NCBI GenBank assembly: GCA_009602735.1
Contig: WELA01010062.1
Span: forward strand, 862-64,861
Source: Mesotaenium endlicherianum
Taxonomy: Eukaryota > Streptophyta > Zygnematophyceae > Zygnematales > Mesotaeniaceae
Reading direction: 5' to 3'
DNA length: 64,000 nt
Part shown: positions 11,401-24,248 of the stretch, piece by piece
How the letters are laid out: every line of letters starts with the position of its first letter
How positions within the stretch are numbered: position 1 is the stretch's first letter
Notes under the pieces: model-generated
Seen by the model: the letters and a program-made list of their open reading frames with translations, nothing else
The model's database searches: none
Told to the model about the DNA's origin: nothing
Program-made: the position numbers and the translations under genes

Positions 11401-11644
11401 ACCATCAAATACATCTATTGAGGGACGTTCTACGTCTTACTCTATGAGCACTGCCGTACTTGAGGACTGTGGTCCAATTGAGCAGTGTGAGCTGATCACA
11501 CGTTCTATGATCGTCATCAGCAGTGGCTATATTCACTGTTTAGTGATTGTCTGACATCTCACCGGCAAATGCCTTCAACCTCAAACCTAGACCTCACCGT
11601 CGTTTTCTAGATCTGCTGATCAAGCTCATCACCACCTCCAGTCC

Positions 11645-12363
11645 TGTAATGAATCAGTATATTGGTAGATATAATATTCATTTAAATATAATAGTTGAAT
11701 ATGCTCAGGCTGCTGAACTATAGTTAATAATCAGCCTGCTGGACTTTATAACATAATCACTTTAATGACTCAGTCGGGAGCAGCAGGCTGAAGTCAACTT
11801 AGGTCAGCTTGCTAACACATTCTTCGACAGCCACCTGACTTCCATACTCGGTAGCAGCGAATTGCCTAGATGTGCATATAAGGATGGTGTGCTAGATGAA
11901 TGGCCAGATGACATCCTTAGGATGGATGGCGATTCAGGATGATGGGAGATGGCGGTGGATTTGGCTAACCGAGGTCCTACCAACGCGATTAACTCTCGGG
12001 TAGGCGGTGCCATCGCACTGGCCGTTGAACAGTAAACTCATTCCATGTACATATGCTAGGTATTGCTCTCGAGTTCGGCATTCGAAAACGAGGCCAACTC
12101 CCTTGTACAGCTTATTGAGAGGATCTGAATCCAAGGCGAGAAGCCATTGATACGCACTGTCTTCTAACCTTGCTTATGTATGAGTTTACTAATCTGCATT
12201 ATTGATGCTACTTTACTCGCATTTGACTTACGAGTATTATTCACTGCTAGTGTGTTGTCCTTTGCCGTTAAACCAGTTTACGGAAAATACCATAAAGATT
12301 ACTTGCTGATATAAAGATCTTTATTAATTGTTAATCGCCTATTTGGTAAGTCGACTCATTTCA
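11645..12363 (+). repeat. 5' LTR of copy B
   Basis: It runs from TGTAATGAATCAG to GACTCATTTCA. A primer-binding site TGGTATCGGAGC follows at 12365-12376, close to the complement of the plant initiator Met tRNA 3' end used by many Ty3 elements. Confidence 0.93.
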
Positions 12364-12397
12364 GTGGTATCGGAGCAGTTATCACAGTTATCTTTGT

Positions 12398-13876
12398 ATG
12401 GTAAGGACAAGGTCTCAAACTAGCAACTCCCGAGACATGGAGAACCAGGATAACGAGAATGTCGAAAACCAGGCGGAAAGCCATGTAGCGGGAACCCGTA
12501 CCTATTCTGAAGCAGTAGCAGATACTGCAGCTAGAGAGGCTGCAGATGAGGCAGCTGCTATTGCCGCAGTCGCAGCACAGCAAGCTGAGGAGGAGATAGC
12601 CAGACTAGAAGCTGAACAATTAGCAAAGGCCGCTGAAGATACAGGAAGGAGGGAAGGACAGCCAGCTGACGAGCGCACTGTTGAAGAACTTATGGCATCA
12701 AGGGCCAATGTTTTGAACCCACCTCCTGCCGTACAACTCAATGTACCCCTAGGTCAAATACGTGACCGTCTGAATGCAGCAGGAATTGCTGCTGCAGGAG
12801 CGAGAGGGATTGTTGAGGACACTACTCAGCGAGTAGATGCCAATGCTGCTGCTGCATTTGCTAATCTACCACCCCAAAGTGTAGAATCGGGAGCACTGTT
12901 CGTTCAGATGTAGTCGCAAATGGCGACCATGTGTCAGTCCCAGCAGGAGGACAAAAGAATCATAATGTCCCTACTGCGGGACAGAGACCAACTGGGGTCT
13001 CAAACCACTAGTGGTGTTGGCCGAGGGCCTAGTAAGCCCAAGCCGAAACCTCCCCAGGAATATGATCCTGAGGAAAACAGAAAATATTACCTGATCAAGT
13101 TTCACGCGGATGTTGAGCAGTGGCAAGAGAACTACCCAGAACTGCAAGATTACGAGAAGGTCAGGCACACCGGTGCGCTACTGAAAGGCAGTGCCGCAGA
13201 CTGGTGGCTTTACTGGAAGGAAGAGCGTAAGGCTCGGCAACTCGGTGACCCTACGTGGGTAGAGTTTGTCGAGAAGTTGCATGAGAAGTTTGATGTCATC
13301 AACCAGCAGGAGAAAGCTATCTATGCGATGATCTCCCTGACACTGAAGCAGACCACTTCAGTTGCTGAGTTTGCTCAAAAGTTCCAAGAGAACATGATGA
13401 AGCAGCCTGATTTGCCAGAACGGTATAGGATAGCATACTTCAGGTATGGCTTGAAATCCGAGGTCTCTGGTCATTTTGCTGAGAAAAAGTATGAGAAACT
13501 GGCTGACTTGATCCAGGATGCTGACGCCTGGGATCAGCAGCAGTTCAATCACAAGCGCCAGAGTAACGCTTTGGTGTCTAAGATTGTCAAAAAGCCCCAC
13601 GGTTCCTACAATGCAGTTGAAGGAGACCAGGCTGAGGATAATCAGGGTGATGAATATGAGTATGAGTACAATGCTATTCAGTCTAGAGGTAGAGGTGGTT
13701 CCTCTCGAGGTGGCTATGGAAGGGGTGGTGGTAGGACTAAGCCGAGACCAGCCTCAGCAAAATCGATTTGCTTTCATTGCCAGCAGCCAGGTCACTTCAG
13801 AGAGCAGTGTCCAGTCAAGCACCTCCCTAAGGTCGAGAGAAAAGACCAGCCTTTAAAAGACAGCAACAGTCAGTAA
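12398..13876 (+). pseudogene. gag of copy B
   Basis: This region corresponds over its length to the 491-codon Gag of copy D. Visible parts are an Ala/Glu-rich N-terminal segment, the retrotransposon Gag core ([37 protein letters not shown]), an RG-rich basic stretch and one CCHC zinc knuckle (CFHCQQPGHFREQC) near the end. Gag forms the particle and binds the element RNA. The copy is broken. The equivalent regions in D and E are nearly identical, so it belongs to the same family. Confidence 0.85.
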
Positions 13877-13944
13877 TCCAGTCTACTGACTGTGAGGATG
13901 CTAGAGATAGTGAGTCGTCACTAGCTGCCCTCGTAGCAGGTATT

Positions 13945-15390
13945 ATGGGTCCTGTTGAACTGGATTCACGATGCATGCCTGACAACCAGATAAAGGAAAC
14001 CATCAGCAATATAAACGTCCAGAGAGTGCACACTCTGGATGCTCTTGTTCCACTTGATGTCCAACATTTCTTTGCTAAGTCCGGAGAACAATGCAAAAAA
14101 CAGGAAAAGACAGTCCCCCCTATCCTACTGCATTGCATAATTGCAGGTAGGAAGGTGAGGGCATTTGTTGACGGAGGGGCGTCACATACTTTTATCCACA
14201 AGGACTTAGTTAAGCGGCTAAGGCTGCCTACTGTCACCCAAGGGAATAGAAAAATATTCCTTGGAGATGCCTCAAGTATCCCGGGAGGAGTTATAACCAA
14301 GCCTATTGAGGTCCACTTAAGTTCTGGCATTNGTCCACTTAAAATCTGGCATTGCAGTTCTAACTGAAACGCTTACATTTGAGGTACTCAACACTAGCTT
14401 TTATGATCTCGTACTAGGCAGGTCCTGGTTTAATAGACATCAAGCTGAAGTGTGTTGGAGCAGAGGTACAGTAAAGTGAGAGGAGCCAGTGATGGGCAGA
14501 CTGACTTGGCACCCACCAGTGCTCTTCCTCTTGTCCTGTGTGGATGGCAAATGAAGGGAAAAAAGAGGCTTCCAGAAGGATGCAAGTTGCTGAATGCAAT
14601 GGAGTTCGTCAAAAGCTGGAACCAGAAGGAAGACAGAATGTTCTGTCTGCTGCTAAGGGAGGTACCTCCTCAACCTGAAGAAGTGGTTAAGAAAAAGGTA
14701 AGCCCTCCGGAGCACCCTACTGCTGCGAAAGACAGAGACTCAAAATTTACCTCTAAGTTCTGGAGAGCTTTAATGGGGTTAATGGGAGTCAAACAGATGC
14801 TCAGCACAGCAATTCACCCTCAAACTGATGGGCAGACTGAAAGAACCAACCGAGTTCCGCAGGAGGTGCTGAGAGCATATATTAACCCAAGAGTTTGCTG
14901 ACAGGAAAACCAACAAATATACGCTAATCAGCACCGTCGAGAACTGACATTTTCTAAGGGCGATTTGGTCAAACTGCATTCTCAGCACCTGTACCTGCCT
15001 GGGGTGGTCAAGAAGAAGCCTGGTATTGTCTGGGTCGGTCCATGTTCGGTGGTGCGCCGTGTCGGTCAGAATGCTTACAAATTGAACATGTCAGCAGAAT
15101 ACAAGGGTCACTTGGTCTTTAATGTCTCCTTCCTCGAACCATACATTAGAGGTGACACACTGTTCACAGGTCGGTAACCTGTCCAATCGGGACCGATCCC
15201 TGCTATCCGGGATGGTGACCCTGAGGAATATGAGGTTGAGGAGATTTTAGACGCTCGCTCTGTCCGTCAATCATCTAAATATGTCATGAAGTACCTGGTC
15301 AGATGGAAGGGAATTTAAAGACCAGCTGACCAATGCCAAAGGGGCGTTGAAACGATTTCACCTTCGGGCGGCTGGCACCCTTCCCTAACT
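13945..15390 (+). pseudogene. pol remnants of copy B
   Basis: Recognisable parts are the aspartic-protease region ([16 protein letters not shown]), a piece of the integrase core ([14 protein letters not shown]) and the integrase C-terminal region (YSVVRR-like, [10 protein letters not shown]). Pol is much shorter than in copy D and broken in several places. An unresolved base lies at 14332. Confidence 0.8.
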
Positions 15391-17134
15391 GTCATTTCAG
15401 TGGATCTGGACAGGTGACAGGAGGTCCGGTCTCTATATAAGTCGGAGGGGAATGTGATAATTAGGGATAGACAGTGACAGTTGTGACAGGCAGCCCACCT
15501 TTACACTTAAGTTGGAGGGAGTGTGTTCCGTTTTGGGATCAGCCAGGCGAATTTTTTTATAACTATTCTACACACTTAACCTGCGCTCATACTCACTTTT
15601 TCTTTCTAACTCAATTCTCTCTTATACTCACTCACACAAGGTACTACACACTAGGGACTCTCCCTATCACGTTCTTCTTAACCACGGGCACTCAGTAGCG
15701 ACAAAGTATTATGACTTCACTGACGTCATTGTGTTTATGATTGAGCAGGATGACTCAGATTACGGAACTTAAGAGGAAGAGAAGACCAAAAGAGGCACAC
15801 ACAGAATACTTGCAATTCCGTGGCGACATCGAATCATCCTCCATCTCCGCTCGGGAATCACAACGACTCCAACAACAGCGGGAGGCACAGAAGAAGAAGG
15901 AGGAGGAAGAGCAGGCCAGGCTGAGGCAGGAAGAACTGGACAAAATGCTGCAGAGGAGGCCAAGAAGGCGGAAGAGGAGAGGCAAGCTGAGAGAGGCGGA
16001 AGCAGCAGGCTGACGAAGAAGAACAGAGTAGAATCAGCAGCTACCGCTGCACAGTGCTGGGCAAGGGCTTTGATCTACTGGAGGAGGCCTTCAAGTATGT
16101 CCAGAGAAGTCGCAATGAGGCACAGCAGGACATCCTGCAGAGGGAAGGGGAGACATCTGAAAACTTCGACAAGTATATAGAGATCAGCACAGGACTCCTC
16201 CTCTACCACGATTATGCCAAGATGGTGGGATATACGGACAGAGAGGCCAAGGCAATGGCCCTGATGAATGAAACAGGAGCTGTATCGATTCCGGGTATCT
16301 GGGGGAAAGAAAGGGTCATCAGGATGATCCCTATGGACGCGGACAGCTTTAAGGACTCTACATCCTATAACAGGTTCAAGGCCATGTATAATGAGGTGGA
16401 GAGAAGAAGCTGGGAATTTTTGGCGAGAGAAACCAATCAGCTGGACTTTGCAGGGCACTGGTACCCTTGTACTCTGAAAAGAACAAGCCCTGCCTTCTTC
16501 CAGAAGCCCACCAATTGGCGGTGGATGACCATCAACATGAGGGACCAGCAAAATGACAAGGCAAGGGAGGAAGACTTCCTAACGGACCTGCAGGGGCACA
16601 TAGTGTTGCCTCCTCATATTGCCGCTTGGGACCCAAGACTGGATGGAGTAAGGGACTGCATGAGCCAAGAAATGCAGGAGGACAAGAGCAGGGCCCGTGA
16701 GTCATTCTTTAAAGGGAAGCACGCTTATGCCAAATGGGCAAGCAAGCAGGGAGAAAAGGACCTATACGCGGTCAGGACTCAACAGCCCCCACCAGCACCC
16801 AAAAGGGGAAGGTCAGTGGGATATTCTTTTTCTTGGGAAGAGCTGGAGCAGCTGACAGAAGAGACCCCAACAGTCTCAAAGGAACCAGGGGAAGGAGAGG
16901 AGGAGGGGTCAGAGGAAGAAGAAGAGGAAGGCAAGGAGGAGGACACTAGCCCTGCGGTGATCCTGACACCTACCACATCCCCTATAAGGGAGAAGATTGG
17001 GTTGGCCTTGCAACAGCTCGCTGAAGAGGAAGATATCACGTGGCTGGGAATTGCCAGAGGACAGAGCCCATCTGCAGGCACGGAGACCCAGTCAGACAGG
17101 GCAGATAGGAGGGCTGCTAGAGAGATAGCCAGAG

Positions 17135-17637
17135 TGTAGTGATTTGAGTTATTATACATTAGTTTGCATATATTTTAATGTTTTCAAATATATTTGAAGT
17201 AGTATGGTGTGGAGTCAAGTGTGAATAGGTACTCTAGTAACTTGGTTCATGTCCTTTGAACCTTTCAAGGCATTTTCGAAGTTAGAGGAAAGACCTAGAA
17301 GAACTCCATGTGGCAAAAGTCAGATGTGCCATTTTTAGGTCAAAAGGACATGTGTACATTATTCTAGAAAGAGGTGGCAAGTTTTGGGATGTGTTGGGTG
17401 CCAACACATCAACATACACCTTCCTAGAAATTACTTATGTAGCAAGTATATAAACAAGAGCTAGAACATAGAAAGACATTCCAGAATCACTCTTGTACTT
17501 GCCAAAATCCAGAAATATATTAACTTTCAAGAAGCCATCTCTCTTTCAAGAAGCTACCACTTGTGTTCAAAGATCCTTGTCTTGAATAGATAAAGTATTC
17601 TGTTTTACTAAGTACTTTATCTATCTGTTTCACTACA
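17135..17637 (+). repeat. 5' LTR of element C
   Basis: It runs from TGTAGTGATTTG to TTTCACTACA. A TATA-like TATATAAAC lies near 17448. The primer site TGGTATCGGAGC follows at 17639-17650. Confidence 0.95.
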
Positions 17638-17674
17638 GTGGTATCGGAGCTAGGCACTTTGGTAGCACAAGAAG

Positions 17675-18955
17675 ATGGCCGATCCTCAAGACCAACAGCA
17701 AGCTTTCGAAGGAAGCCCTTCCTCTCCAAGACACCCTCCTCCAGCGCCGATGGGAGAGCCCACTCAAGAAAATCTGCAACAACAAGAAGCACCACAAGGA
17801 GGAGCACACCCTCCTCCAGCGTCGATGGGAGAGCCTACTCAAGGAAATCTGCAACAACAAGAAGCACCACAAGGAGGAGCACCGTCAAATCCCGTGGCAG
17901 CCGCTATAGCAAAGTTGACCCCACCACAAGGAGTTCCCGCAAATGAGTGGGCAGCCTTCCTAATGACCGTCCACAACCAAGTGGGCTTGGCCACCTATGA
18001 AGCAACCGTGCAAGCGTCAAGAGAAGCTATGGCTGCCATGGTTGCCCCTATTGCGAGCAATGCTCAAAATCCAGCCCCGGCTCAAGCGCCTCCACAAGAG
18101 CCAACGAGAGCAAGGAAACTCATCAAGCCCGGCAAACCCGACACTTTCAACCCCGGGAAAGGTGCCAACCTGAATTTATGGCTCTACCAAGTGGAGACGT
18201 ACCTCGCGTTCCTTGAAGTACCCGAGGAGGACTACGTTCCCTTTGCCGTTACCTTACTTAGAGGAGCAGCAACATCATGGTGGCGTAACTATCAAGCGGC
18301 TATATATCAAGCTATGGCGCACCCCATGCTCGGCCAAGAGCCCCCACCATCATATGCAAGATGGGCAGATTTTCGTGAGGCCCTCAAGAAGCAATTCATG
18401 CCCATCAATGCGGAGAAGATTGCCCGAGGAAAGCTCCACCATCTCAAGCAAACGACGTCCGTTCAAGAGTATACATCCAGATTTCACGCCCTCACTCTTG
18501 AGATCCCCAACATGTCTCTCGAGGAGAAGATTGACCGTTACATCTTTGGCCTCAAACCCAAGGTGGCAAAGGAAGTGGAGTTACGCGACTTGACGGACTT
18601 CTCAAAGATCATTGAAGTGGCCCAAAAGGTGGATACCTTGGATTTCAAGCACTCCGTGCCTTCATCTTCACGGGTACCGACGACGCGGGTGTACGCAGCC
18701 CCTTCCACATCCGAATCTGGACCCACACCCATGGAAATCGGAGTTATTAAAAGGGACCCCGCGGCTGCCCGGAAGAGTGGAAGACCCTCCAATGACACTT
18801 ATGATGCAAGAAACCAGCAAGGAGTGAAAGCAAGACTCTCCCCGGCTGAAAAAGAAGCTCTCATGACGGCTGGACTATGCTTCTATTGCAAGGAAAAGGG
18901 CCATCGTGCACTTTCATGCCCCAAAAAGTTGTCAAAAAACGGACAGCGCCGGTAG
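17675..18955 (+). CDS. Gag of element C
   Basis: The frame has 426 codons. The N-terminus carries two imperfect Pro/Gln-rich repeats ([18 protein letters not shown]). A basic linker leads into the Ty3 Gag core ([65 protein letters not shown]) and a CCHC knuckle [14 protein letters not shown] lies near the C-terminus. The product packages element RNA into particles. The start at 17675 is the first ATG after the primer site. Its end overlaps the pol frame by roughly 80 bases; Ty3-type elements commonly express pol by frameshifting over such overlaps. Confidence 0.93.
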   Translation: MADPQDQQQAFEGSPSSPRHPPPAPMGEPTQENLQQQEAPQGGAHPPPASMGEPTQGNLQQQEAPQGGAPSNPVAAAIAKLTPPQGVPANEWAAFLMTVHNQVGLATYEATVQASREAMAAMVAPIASNAQNPAPAQAPPQEPTRARKLIKPGKPDTFNPGKGANLNLWLYQVETYLAFLEVPEEDYVPFAVTLLRGAATSWWRNYQAAIYQAMAHPMLGQEPPPSYARWADFREALKKQFMPINAEKIARGKLHHLKQTTSVQEYTSRFHALTLEIPNMSLEEKIDRYIFGLKPKVAKEVELRDLTDFSKIIEVAQKVDTLDFKHSVPSSSRVPTTRVYAAPSTSESGPTPMEIGVIKRDPAAARKSGRPSNDTYDARNQQGVKARLSPAEKEALMTAGLCFYCKEKGHRALSCPKKLSKNGQRR

Positions 18956-21900
18956 GCCAGGAGCCTACCACCCCAAGACCCACTTCACGAGAAGGCAACA
19001 CGCCAAGTGAGGTGGAGACCCCCGTTGAAGACGACGTTCCAGCCCCAATGAGTTTGAGAGGTTACCTTGGAGGAGAGAAGGTCCACATCTTGGTGGATAG
19101 CGGAGCTCAAGGCAACTTCATTGCTGCAGATTTTGCCACCAAGCACGGTATTACTATGCGAACTCTTGACCACGACGAGGAGATTATGATGCCCGATGGA
19201 TTCTCCTATACTACCCCTTCCAAGAAGACGTACCCCTTGGCACTCTCTATCAAGTCCTTCAAGGATAGAGTAGTGTTCTCCCCCATGCAATTGGGCAAGT
19301 ACGACGTCATCCTAGGGACGCCTTGGTTGACCAAGCACAACCCCCAAGTTGATTGGAGGACCGGTACTATCAAGATCAAGAATGACATCACTTCAAGAAT
19401 CTGTATTTTGCGCGCAATCCAGAATATCCAGACCCAAGACATCCAGAAGCCGGCACACGAGATACTATTGTCCGCCCTCCAACTCAAGAGACTTGTGAGG
19501 AAGGGACACGAGCTTCTTTTGGCCTTGATCACGCCAAAAGACATCAAGAAAGACATCGAGAGTCAAGAAGGCAGCCCCGTTCCCAAGGAGATACAAGAAG
19601 TCTTTGAGGACTACAAAGAAGTGTTCTCCCCGGAATTGCCCAAGGGCCTACCCCCCAAAAGATTCGTAGACCACAAGATAGAGTTGGAGCCCGGAAGCAA
19701 GCCCATCTCTCGGCCTACGTTCAAAATGTCATACACGGAGCTAGACGAAGTCAAGAAGCAAATCAAGGAGCTACTGGAGCATGGCTTCATTCGACCTAGC
19801 AAGTCGCCATTTGGAGCCCCGGTGCTATTTGTCAAGAAGAAAGATGGTACCTTGAGGATGTGTGTGGACTATCGCGCCCTCAACAAGATCACCATCAAGA
19901 ATCGATACCCGCTGCCGCGCATGGATGAGCTCATGGACCGGCTGGTTGGAGCCAAGTACTTCACGAAGATTGACTTACGGAGCGGCTACCACCAGATTCG
20001 CATCGCAGAACCGGACATAGAGAAGACGGCATTCAGGACAAGATATGGACATTTTGAGTTCATGGTCCTGCCATTTGGACTCACCAACGCGCCAGCAACT
20101 TTCATGACTATGATGAACACCATATTTCAGCCCATGTTGGACAGATTTGTGGTGGTATTCATCGATGACATCCTTATCTACAGCAAGACCCTTGAAGAGC
20201 ATGCGAGACACTTGAAAGAAGTCCTTGAAGTATTGAAGCAAAACAAGCTGTTTGCGAAGGAGTCAAAATGCGAGTTTGCCAAACAAGAAGTGGAGTTCCT
20301 AGGTCTCCACGTGACTGCTGATGGCATCAAGATAGACCCCAAGAAGACCACGGTGGTGGAGGAATGGCCAACCCCCACGACCAAGAAAGAACTCCAGTCA
20401 TTCTTGGGATTTGCCAATTGGTACAGAAAATTCATCCAAGGCTTCTCGCACATAGCAGCCCCCCTGACAGATCTACTCAAGAAGGACAGGCTATATACAT
20501 GGACCGAGAAAGAGGAAGAGGCATTTCAAGAGTTAAAGCGAAGATTGACCACATCCCCGGTGCTCACACTCCCAAGTCCAAACCCAGATTGGCCCTTCCA
20601 CGTCATCACCGATGCATCTTCCTATGCAATAGGAGCAATCCTGCTTCAAGACCAAGGCAAGGGACTGCAGCCCATCGCCTACGAGTCAAGGAAGCTAAAT
20701 CCAGCCGAGCAAAATTATACAACCACGGAGCGAGAGGCATTGGCGATTGTACATGCCTTGAAGGTTTGGCGCTGCTACGTTGAAGGACGCAAAGTACTGG
20801 TCACCACGGACCACGAGGCGTTAAAGCACCTCCAAACGCAGCCGTATCTCTCAAGGAGACAAGCAAGATGGAGCGGATACTTGCAACAATACAACATCAC
20901 GATTCAGTACCAGCCCGGCAAGACAAACCCGGCTGACCCCCTCTCAAGACTGCAATTAAATGCAGTGATGGTATCCCTGAAGACAGATCTGGAAGCTCGA
21001 TTTTCAGCCGCCTATGAAAGAGACCCTTACTACAAGAACGGAGAAGCAGCCTTGGACCCATGCAAGAAGCAAGAAGGCAATTATTGGGTGAGGCAAGATA
21101 CGGGCCAGAGATGTGTTCCTAATGACTTAGACCTCCGGCTCTTGCTTCTACGAGAAGCACACGACAACCCTCTTGGAGGACACTTTGGAATCCTAAGGAC
21201 CACGGGCGTTCTAGCTAGGACTTATTGTTGGCCAGGCATGTCTAAGCAAGTCAAGGAGTACTGCAGGAGCTGTGACACATGCCAAAGAATCAAGCCATCA
21301 TCGCAAAAGGCGGGAGGACTCCTCCAACCACTACCAATCCCCGAAAGACAATGGACGGACATCTCAATGGACCTTATCGTGGACTTGCCCGTGACACCTC
21401 GAGGCCATAATGCAATACTCACGGTGGTGGACAGACTTACCAAGATGGCTCATTTTATTCCCACGACGACTAAGGCTACAGCACCACAACTTGCAAGACT
21501 CATCTTTGACAACATCTTCCGACTCCATGGACTACCATCAAGAATTGTGTCAGATAGAGATCCAAGATTCACAAGCCATTTCTGGAAAAATCTCTTCAAG
21601 AACTTGGGTACATCGCTGGATATGTCTACTGCCTACCACCCACAATCAGATGGGCAAACCGAGCGTATGAATCGTACCCTAAAGACCTCTCTAAAGGCCT
21701 ACGTGTCTACCCTCGAGCAAGACTGGGACATGTACTTGACCCCCCTCGAGTTTGCCTACAACAACACTACGCAGGCCTCTACCCAAGAGTCCCCATTCTT
21801 CCTCAACTATGGCTTCCATCCGACCACGCCACTGAGCTTCACGGCTGGCCATGATGAAGTACCTGCAGCCACAGATTTTATGGAGACATTAGAAGCAGCC

Positions 21901-22542
21901 CTTACAGCAGCGAAGAAAGCTCTACAACACGCGCAAGATGCTCAAGCAAGAGTGGCGAACAGATCCAGAAGAGAAATTACGTACAGAGTGGGTGACAACG
22001 TGTTACTATCATCCAAGAACATTTCCCTGAACAACAGGCCTGCCGGCAGCAAGTTCTCTCCCAAGTATTTGGGACCCTTCAAGATTATCCAGCAAGTCAA
22101 CCCCGTTGCTTTCAAGCTAGAACTTCCCCAGACTATGCACATCGACCCCGTATTCCACGCTTCCCTCTTCAAGCCATATGTGCAACCCGACAACAAGTTC
22201 CCAGGACGTGTGACAACCCCACCAGCCCCAACAATAGTGGATGATCATTTGGAGTACGAAGTGGAAGACATAGTGGCTATGAGAAATTTCAGGAGACAGC
22301 AGCAATACTTGATCAAGTGGAAAGGATATCCAGATTCGGAGAATAGTTGGGTGGCGGCGCACTACCTTGACAAAGTTCAGAGAAAGTTGAAGCGCTTCCA
22401 TGCCGCCAACCCCCATCTTGGACCAGCCCCAAGTCTCTCTACTAGAAGCCCGAAGACTTCAGGGAGGCAGCCTGCCACCATCAAGAAGCAGCAGAAGACC
22501 CCTTGGAGGCAGCCTGCAAGAACAAGAAAGAGGAAAAATTGA
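18877..22542 (+). CDS. Pol polyprotein of element C (PR-RT-RH-IN-chromodomain)
   Basis: The frame has 1221 codons. In order: aspartic protease with DSGA near residue 75; reverse transcriptase with [12 protein letters not shown] and catalytic [10 protein letters not shown] near 428; RNase H with [13 protein letters not shown] and TDHEALKHL; integrase with a zinc-binding domain ([10 protein letters not shown], then CRSCDTCQ) and core motifs ([38 protein letters not shown]); and a C-terminal chromodomain at about 1126-1180 ([15 protein letters not shown]). The chromodomain is the mark of chromoviruses and is known in the family to guide integration to particular chromatin. The first codons overlap gag, so the mature Pol start is set by the Gag-Pol junction, not by the first ATG. 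Confidence 0.94.
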   Translation: MLLLQGKGPSCTFMPQKVVKKRTAPVGQEPTTPRPTSREGNTPSEVETPVEDDVPAPMSLRGYLGGEKVHILVDSGAQGNFIAADFATKHGITMRTLDHDEEIMMPDGFSYTTPSKKTYPLALSIKSFKDRVVFSPMQLGKYDVILGTPWLTKHNPQVDWRTGTIKIKNDITSRICILRAIQNIQTQDIQKPAHEILLSALQLKRLVRKGHELLLALITPKDIKKDIESQEGSPVPKEIQEVFEDYKEVFSPELPKGLPPKRFVDHKIELEPGSKPISRPTFKMSYTELDEVKKQIKELLEHGFIRPSKSPFGAPVLFVKKKDGTLRMCVDYRALNKITIKNRYPLPRMDELMDRLVGAKYFTKIDLRSGYHQIRIAEPDIEKTAFRTRYGHFEFMVLPFGLTNAPATFMTMMNTIFQPMLDRFVVVFIDDILIYSKTLEEHARHLKEVLEVLKQNKLFAKESKCEFAKQEVEFLGLHVTADGIKIDPKKTTVVEEWPTPTTKKELQSFLGFANWYRKFIQGFSHIAAPLTDLLKKDRLYTWTEKEEEAFQELKRRLTTSPVLTLPSPNPDWPFHVITDASSYAIGAILLQDQGKGLQPIAYESRKLNPAEQNYTTTEREALAIVHALKVWRCYVEGRKVLVTTDHEALKHLQTQPYLSRRQARWSGYLQQYNITIQYQPGKTNPADPLSRLQLNAVMVSLKTDLEARFSAAYERDPYYKNGEAALDPCKKQEGNYWVRQDTGQRCVPNDLDLRLLLLREAHDNPLGGHFGILRTTGVLARTYCWPGMSKQVKEYCRSCDTCQRIKPSSQKAGGLLQPLPIPERQWTDISMDLIVDLPVTPRGHNAILTVVDRLTKMAHFIPTTTKATAPQLARLIFDNIFRLHGLPSRIVSDRDPRFTSHFWKNLFKNLGTSLDMSTAYHPQSDGQTERMNRTLKTSLKAYVSTLEQDWDMYLTPLEFAYNNTTQASTQESPFFLNYGFHPTTPLSFTAGHDEVPAATDFMETLEAALTAAKKALQHAQDAQARVANRSRREITYRVGDNVLLSSKNISLNNRPAGSKFSPKYLGPFKIIQQVNPVAFKLELPQTMHIDPVFHASLFKPYVQPDNKFPGRVTTPPAPTIVDDHLEYEVEDIVAMRNFRRQQQYLIKWKGYPDSENSWVAAHYLDKVQRKLKRFHAANPHLGPAPSLSTRSPKTSGRQPATIKKQQKTPWRQPARTRKRKN

Positions 22543-23311
22543 CATTAGACACTCTTCTCTTCTCGCAGTTTCTGGACAGAAAACTAAAACTGCTACTGGT
22601 AATAGGTCTCTGCATAATAAATTCTGAAAATTTACCTGGCTGTAGTCCATGAGTAGCCGGTCATTTAGAGTCCAAGTTTGCTCAATTTGGAGCACTGGTG
22701 AGAGAGATATGATGCTCTAAGTAGAAGGGGGTCAGGCTGCTGGCATTGTTAGGACAGAATATGCCTTCTGACATTGTGCCTTCCCCTGAACTTGGAATGC
22801 TCTGAAACTCAAGACTCTGGTAGAACATCTTACAGCGCCCAGTTTGAGACTTAGTTTGCAGAATTTGGAGAAGTATAGAAGGACTTATGATTTTCAGAAG
22901 TTTCTGCACAGATTTGGAGGAGTGCCTACTCTCTCAGCTCTCAACGACACTCCAGAAATGAGAATGCTCTCAAATTTGGTGACCCGGTAGAGTTCTCCGA
23001 CGCGGTCCGTCTGGCACTCGAATTTTCAGATTTGGAGCAGTTCTGTGGCCGCTATGAATTTTTGAGTTCGTGGCAGATTCTGGGCCAACTTGTACAATTT
23101 TCTTTATCATTAAGGAGTAGGCTAGCCAATAAGGTCACACCACCTACGACCTTGCCTAGTCTACCTTACATGTGTAGCACCTGACTTGGCGCCTTTGACT
23201 AGTCCTCTTCACATGTGTGGCATCTGACTTGAAACTGTTGACTAGTTTGCTCCACATGTGTAAGACCTGACTTGACGCGCCGAGACGTCGCTTTTTCTAT
23301 CGGGGGGGTGA
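22543..23311 (+). other. Non-coding region between pol and 3' LTR of element C
   Basis: About 770 bases without a supported gene. A near-repeated phrase (CATGTGTRGCAYCTGACTTG) occurs twice around 23170-23240, and a purine tract CGGGGGGGTGA ends just before the 3' LTR, the likely polypurine tract for plus-strand priming. Confidence 0.7.
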
Positions 23312-23814
23312 TGTAGTGATTTGAGTTATTATATATTAGTTTGCATATATTTTAATGTTTTCAAATATATTTGGAGTAGTATTGTGTGGAGTCAAGTGTG
23401 AATAGGTACTCTAGTAACTTGGTTCATGTCCTTTGAACCTTCCAAGGCATTTTCGAAGTTAGAGGAAAGACCTAGAAGAACTCCATGTGGCAAAAGTCAG
23501 ATGTGCCATTTTTAGGTCAAAAGGACATGTGTACATTATTCTAGAAAGAGGTGGCAAGTTTTGGGATGTGTTGGGTGCCAACACATCAACATACACCTTC
23601 CTAGAAATTACTTATGTAGCAAGTATATAAACAAGAGCTAGAACATAGAAAGACATTCCAGAATCACTCTTGTACTTGCCAAAATCCAGAAATATATTAA
23701 CTTTCAAGAAGCCATCTCTCTTTCAAGAAGCTACCACTTGTGTTCAAAGATCCTTGTCTTGAATAGATAAACTATTCTGTTTTACTAAGTACTTTATCTA
23801 TCTGTTTTACTACA
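23312..23814 (+). repeat. 3' LTR of element C
   Basis: 503 bp, the same length as the 5' LTR, with about six differences by eye. It is followed directly by the target duplication CAGAG and the resumed ORF3 of copy B. Confidence 0.95.
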
Positions 23815-24248
23815 CAGAGGCCTGCCAGCATCTCCCTCGCAGAGAGGGCATGTGCCCTTGGCTCATGTCATGCAACATCCTTCTGGGATGCCGGTATATG
23901 TACCTGTCAATTTGAGGGATGCCCAGGAGAAGGCTGCCTCCCTTCTGTTTCAGTTTCATACTGTGCAGGAGGAAACAGCCCAGTTACTGCGTTCTCCGCG
24001 GGGCCCCTATGCGGATCTCCCAGGCTTCAGGAGATCCCAAGACAGGAGGAGGTCTGGCTCCCCTGACCATGGGGCCCCACGAACATCTCCTTCCTAATGG
24101 TAGTAGGCTGAGGGTCAATGGGAGAGCACGCTGTCACTAGTGACCCCCACTGTTAGGTATCAAGTTGCAGCAAAAGGTGTTGGAAGTCCGGTCACCATGT
24201 ACTCGATGTTAGTGTTATCAAGGCGACAACCTGTTAAGTTGGAGGGAT

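Larger units (their letters stand above)
17135..23814 (+). mobile_element. Chromovirus C (Ty3/gypsy, 503-bp LTRs), looks whole and young
   Basis: A 6680-bp element with two 503-bp LTRs (17135-17637 and 23312-23814) and a perfect target duplication CAGAG (17130-17134 and 23815-23819). By eye the LTRs differ at about six of 503 positions, near 98.8% identity, which marks a recent insertion. Gag and pol frames are open throughout, so it looks whole by inspection. It is a different family from A/B/D/E: its LTRs are shorter and unrelated and it has no third ORF. Confidence 0.95.
15741..24097 (+). pseudogene. ORF3 of copy B, split by insertion of element C
   Basis: The ORF3 region lies at about 15741-17134 and resumes at 23815-24097 on the far side of element C, whose target duplication CAGAG sits inside the coding sequence. 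The first part has a Lys/Glu/Gln-rich coiled-coil-like start, then the conserved globular block (LYHDYAKMVGYTDREA, YNEVERRSWEFLARE, NWRWMTINM, PHIAAWDPRLDGVRD), a basic stretch and an acidic run. It differs clearly from D yet keeps the same block order, so at least two ORF3 subfamilies exist. The role is unknown. Confidence 0.75.
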
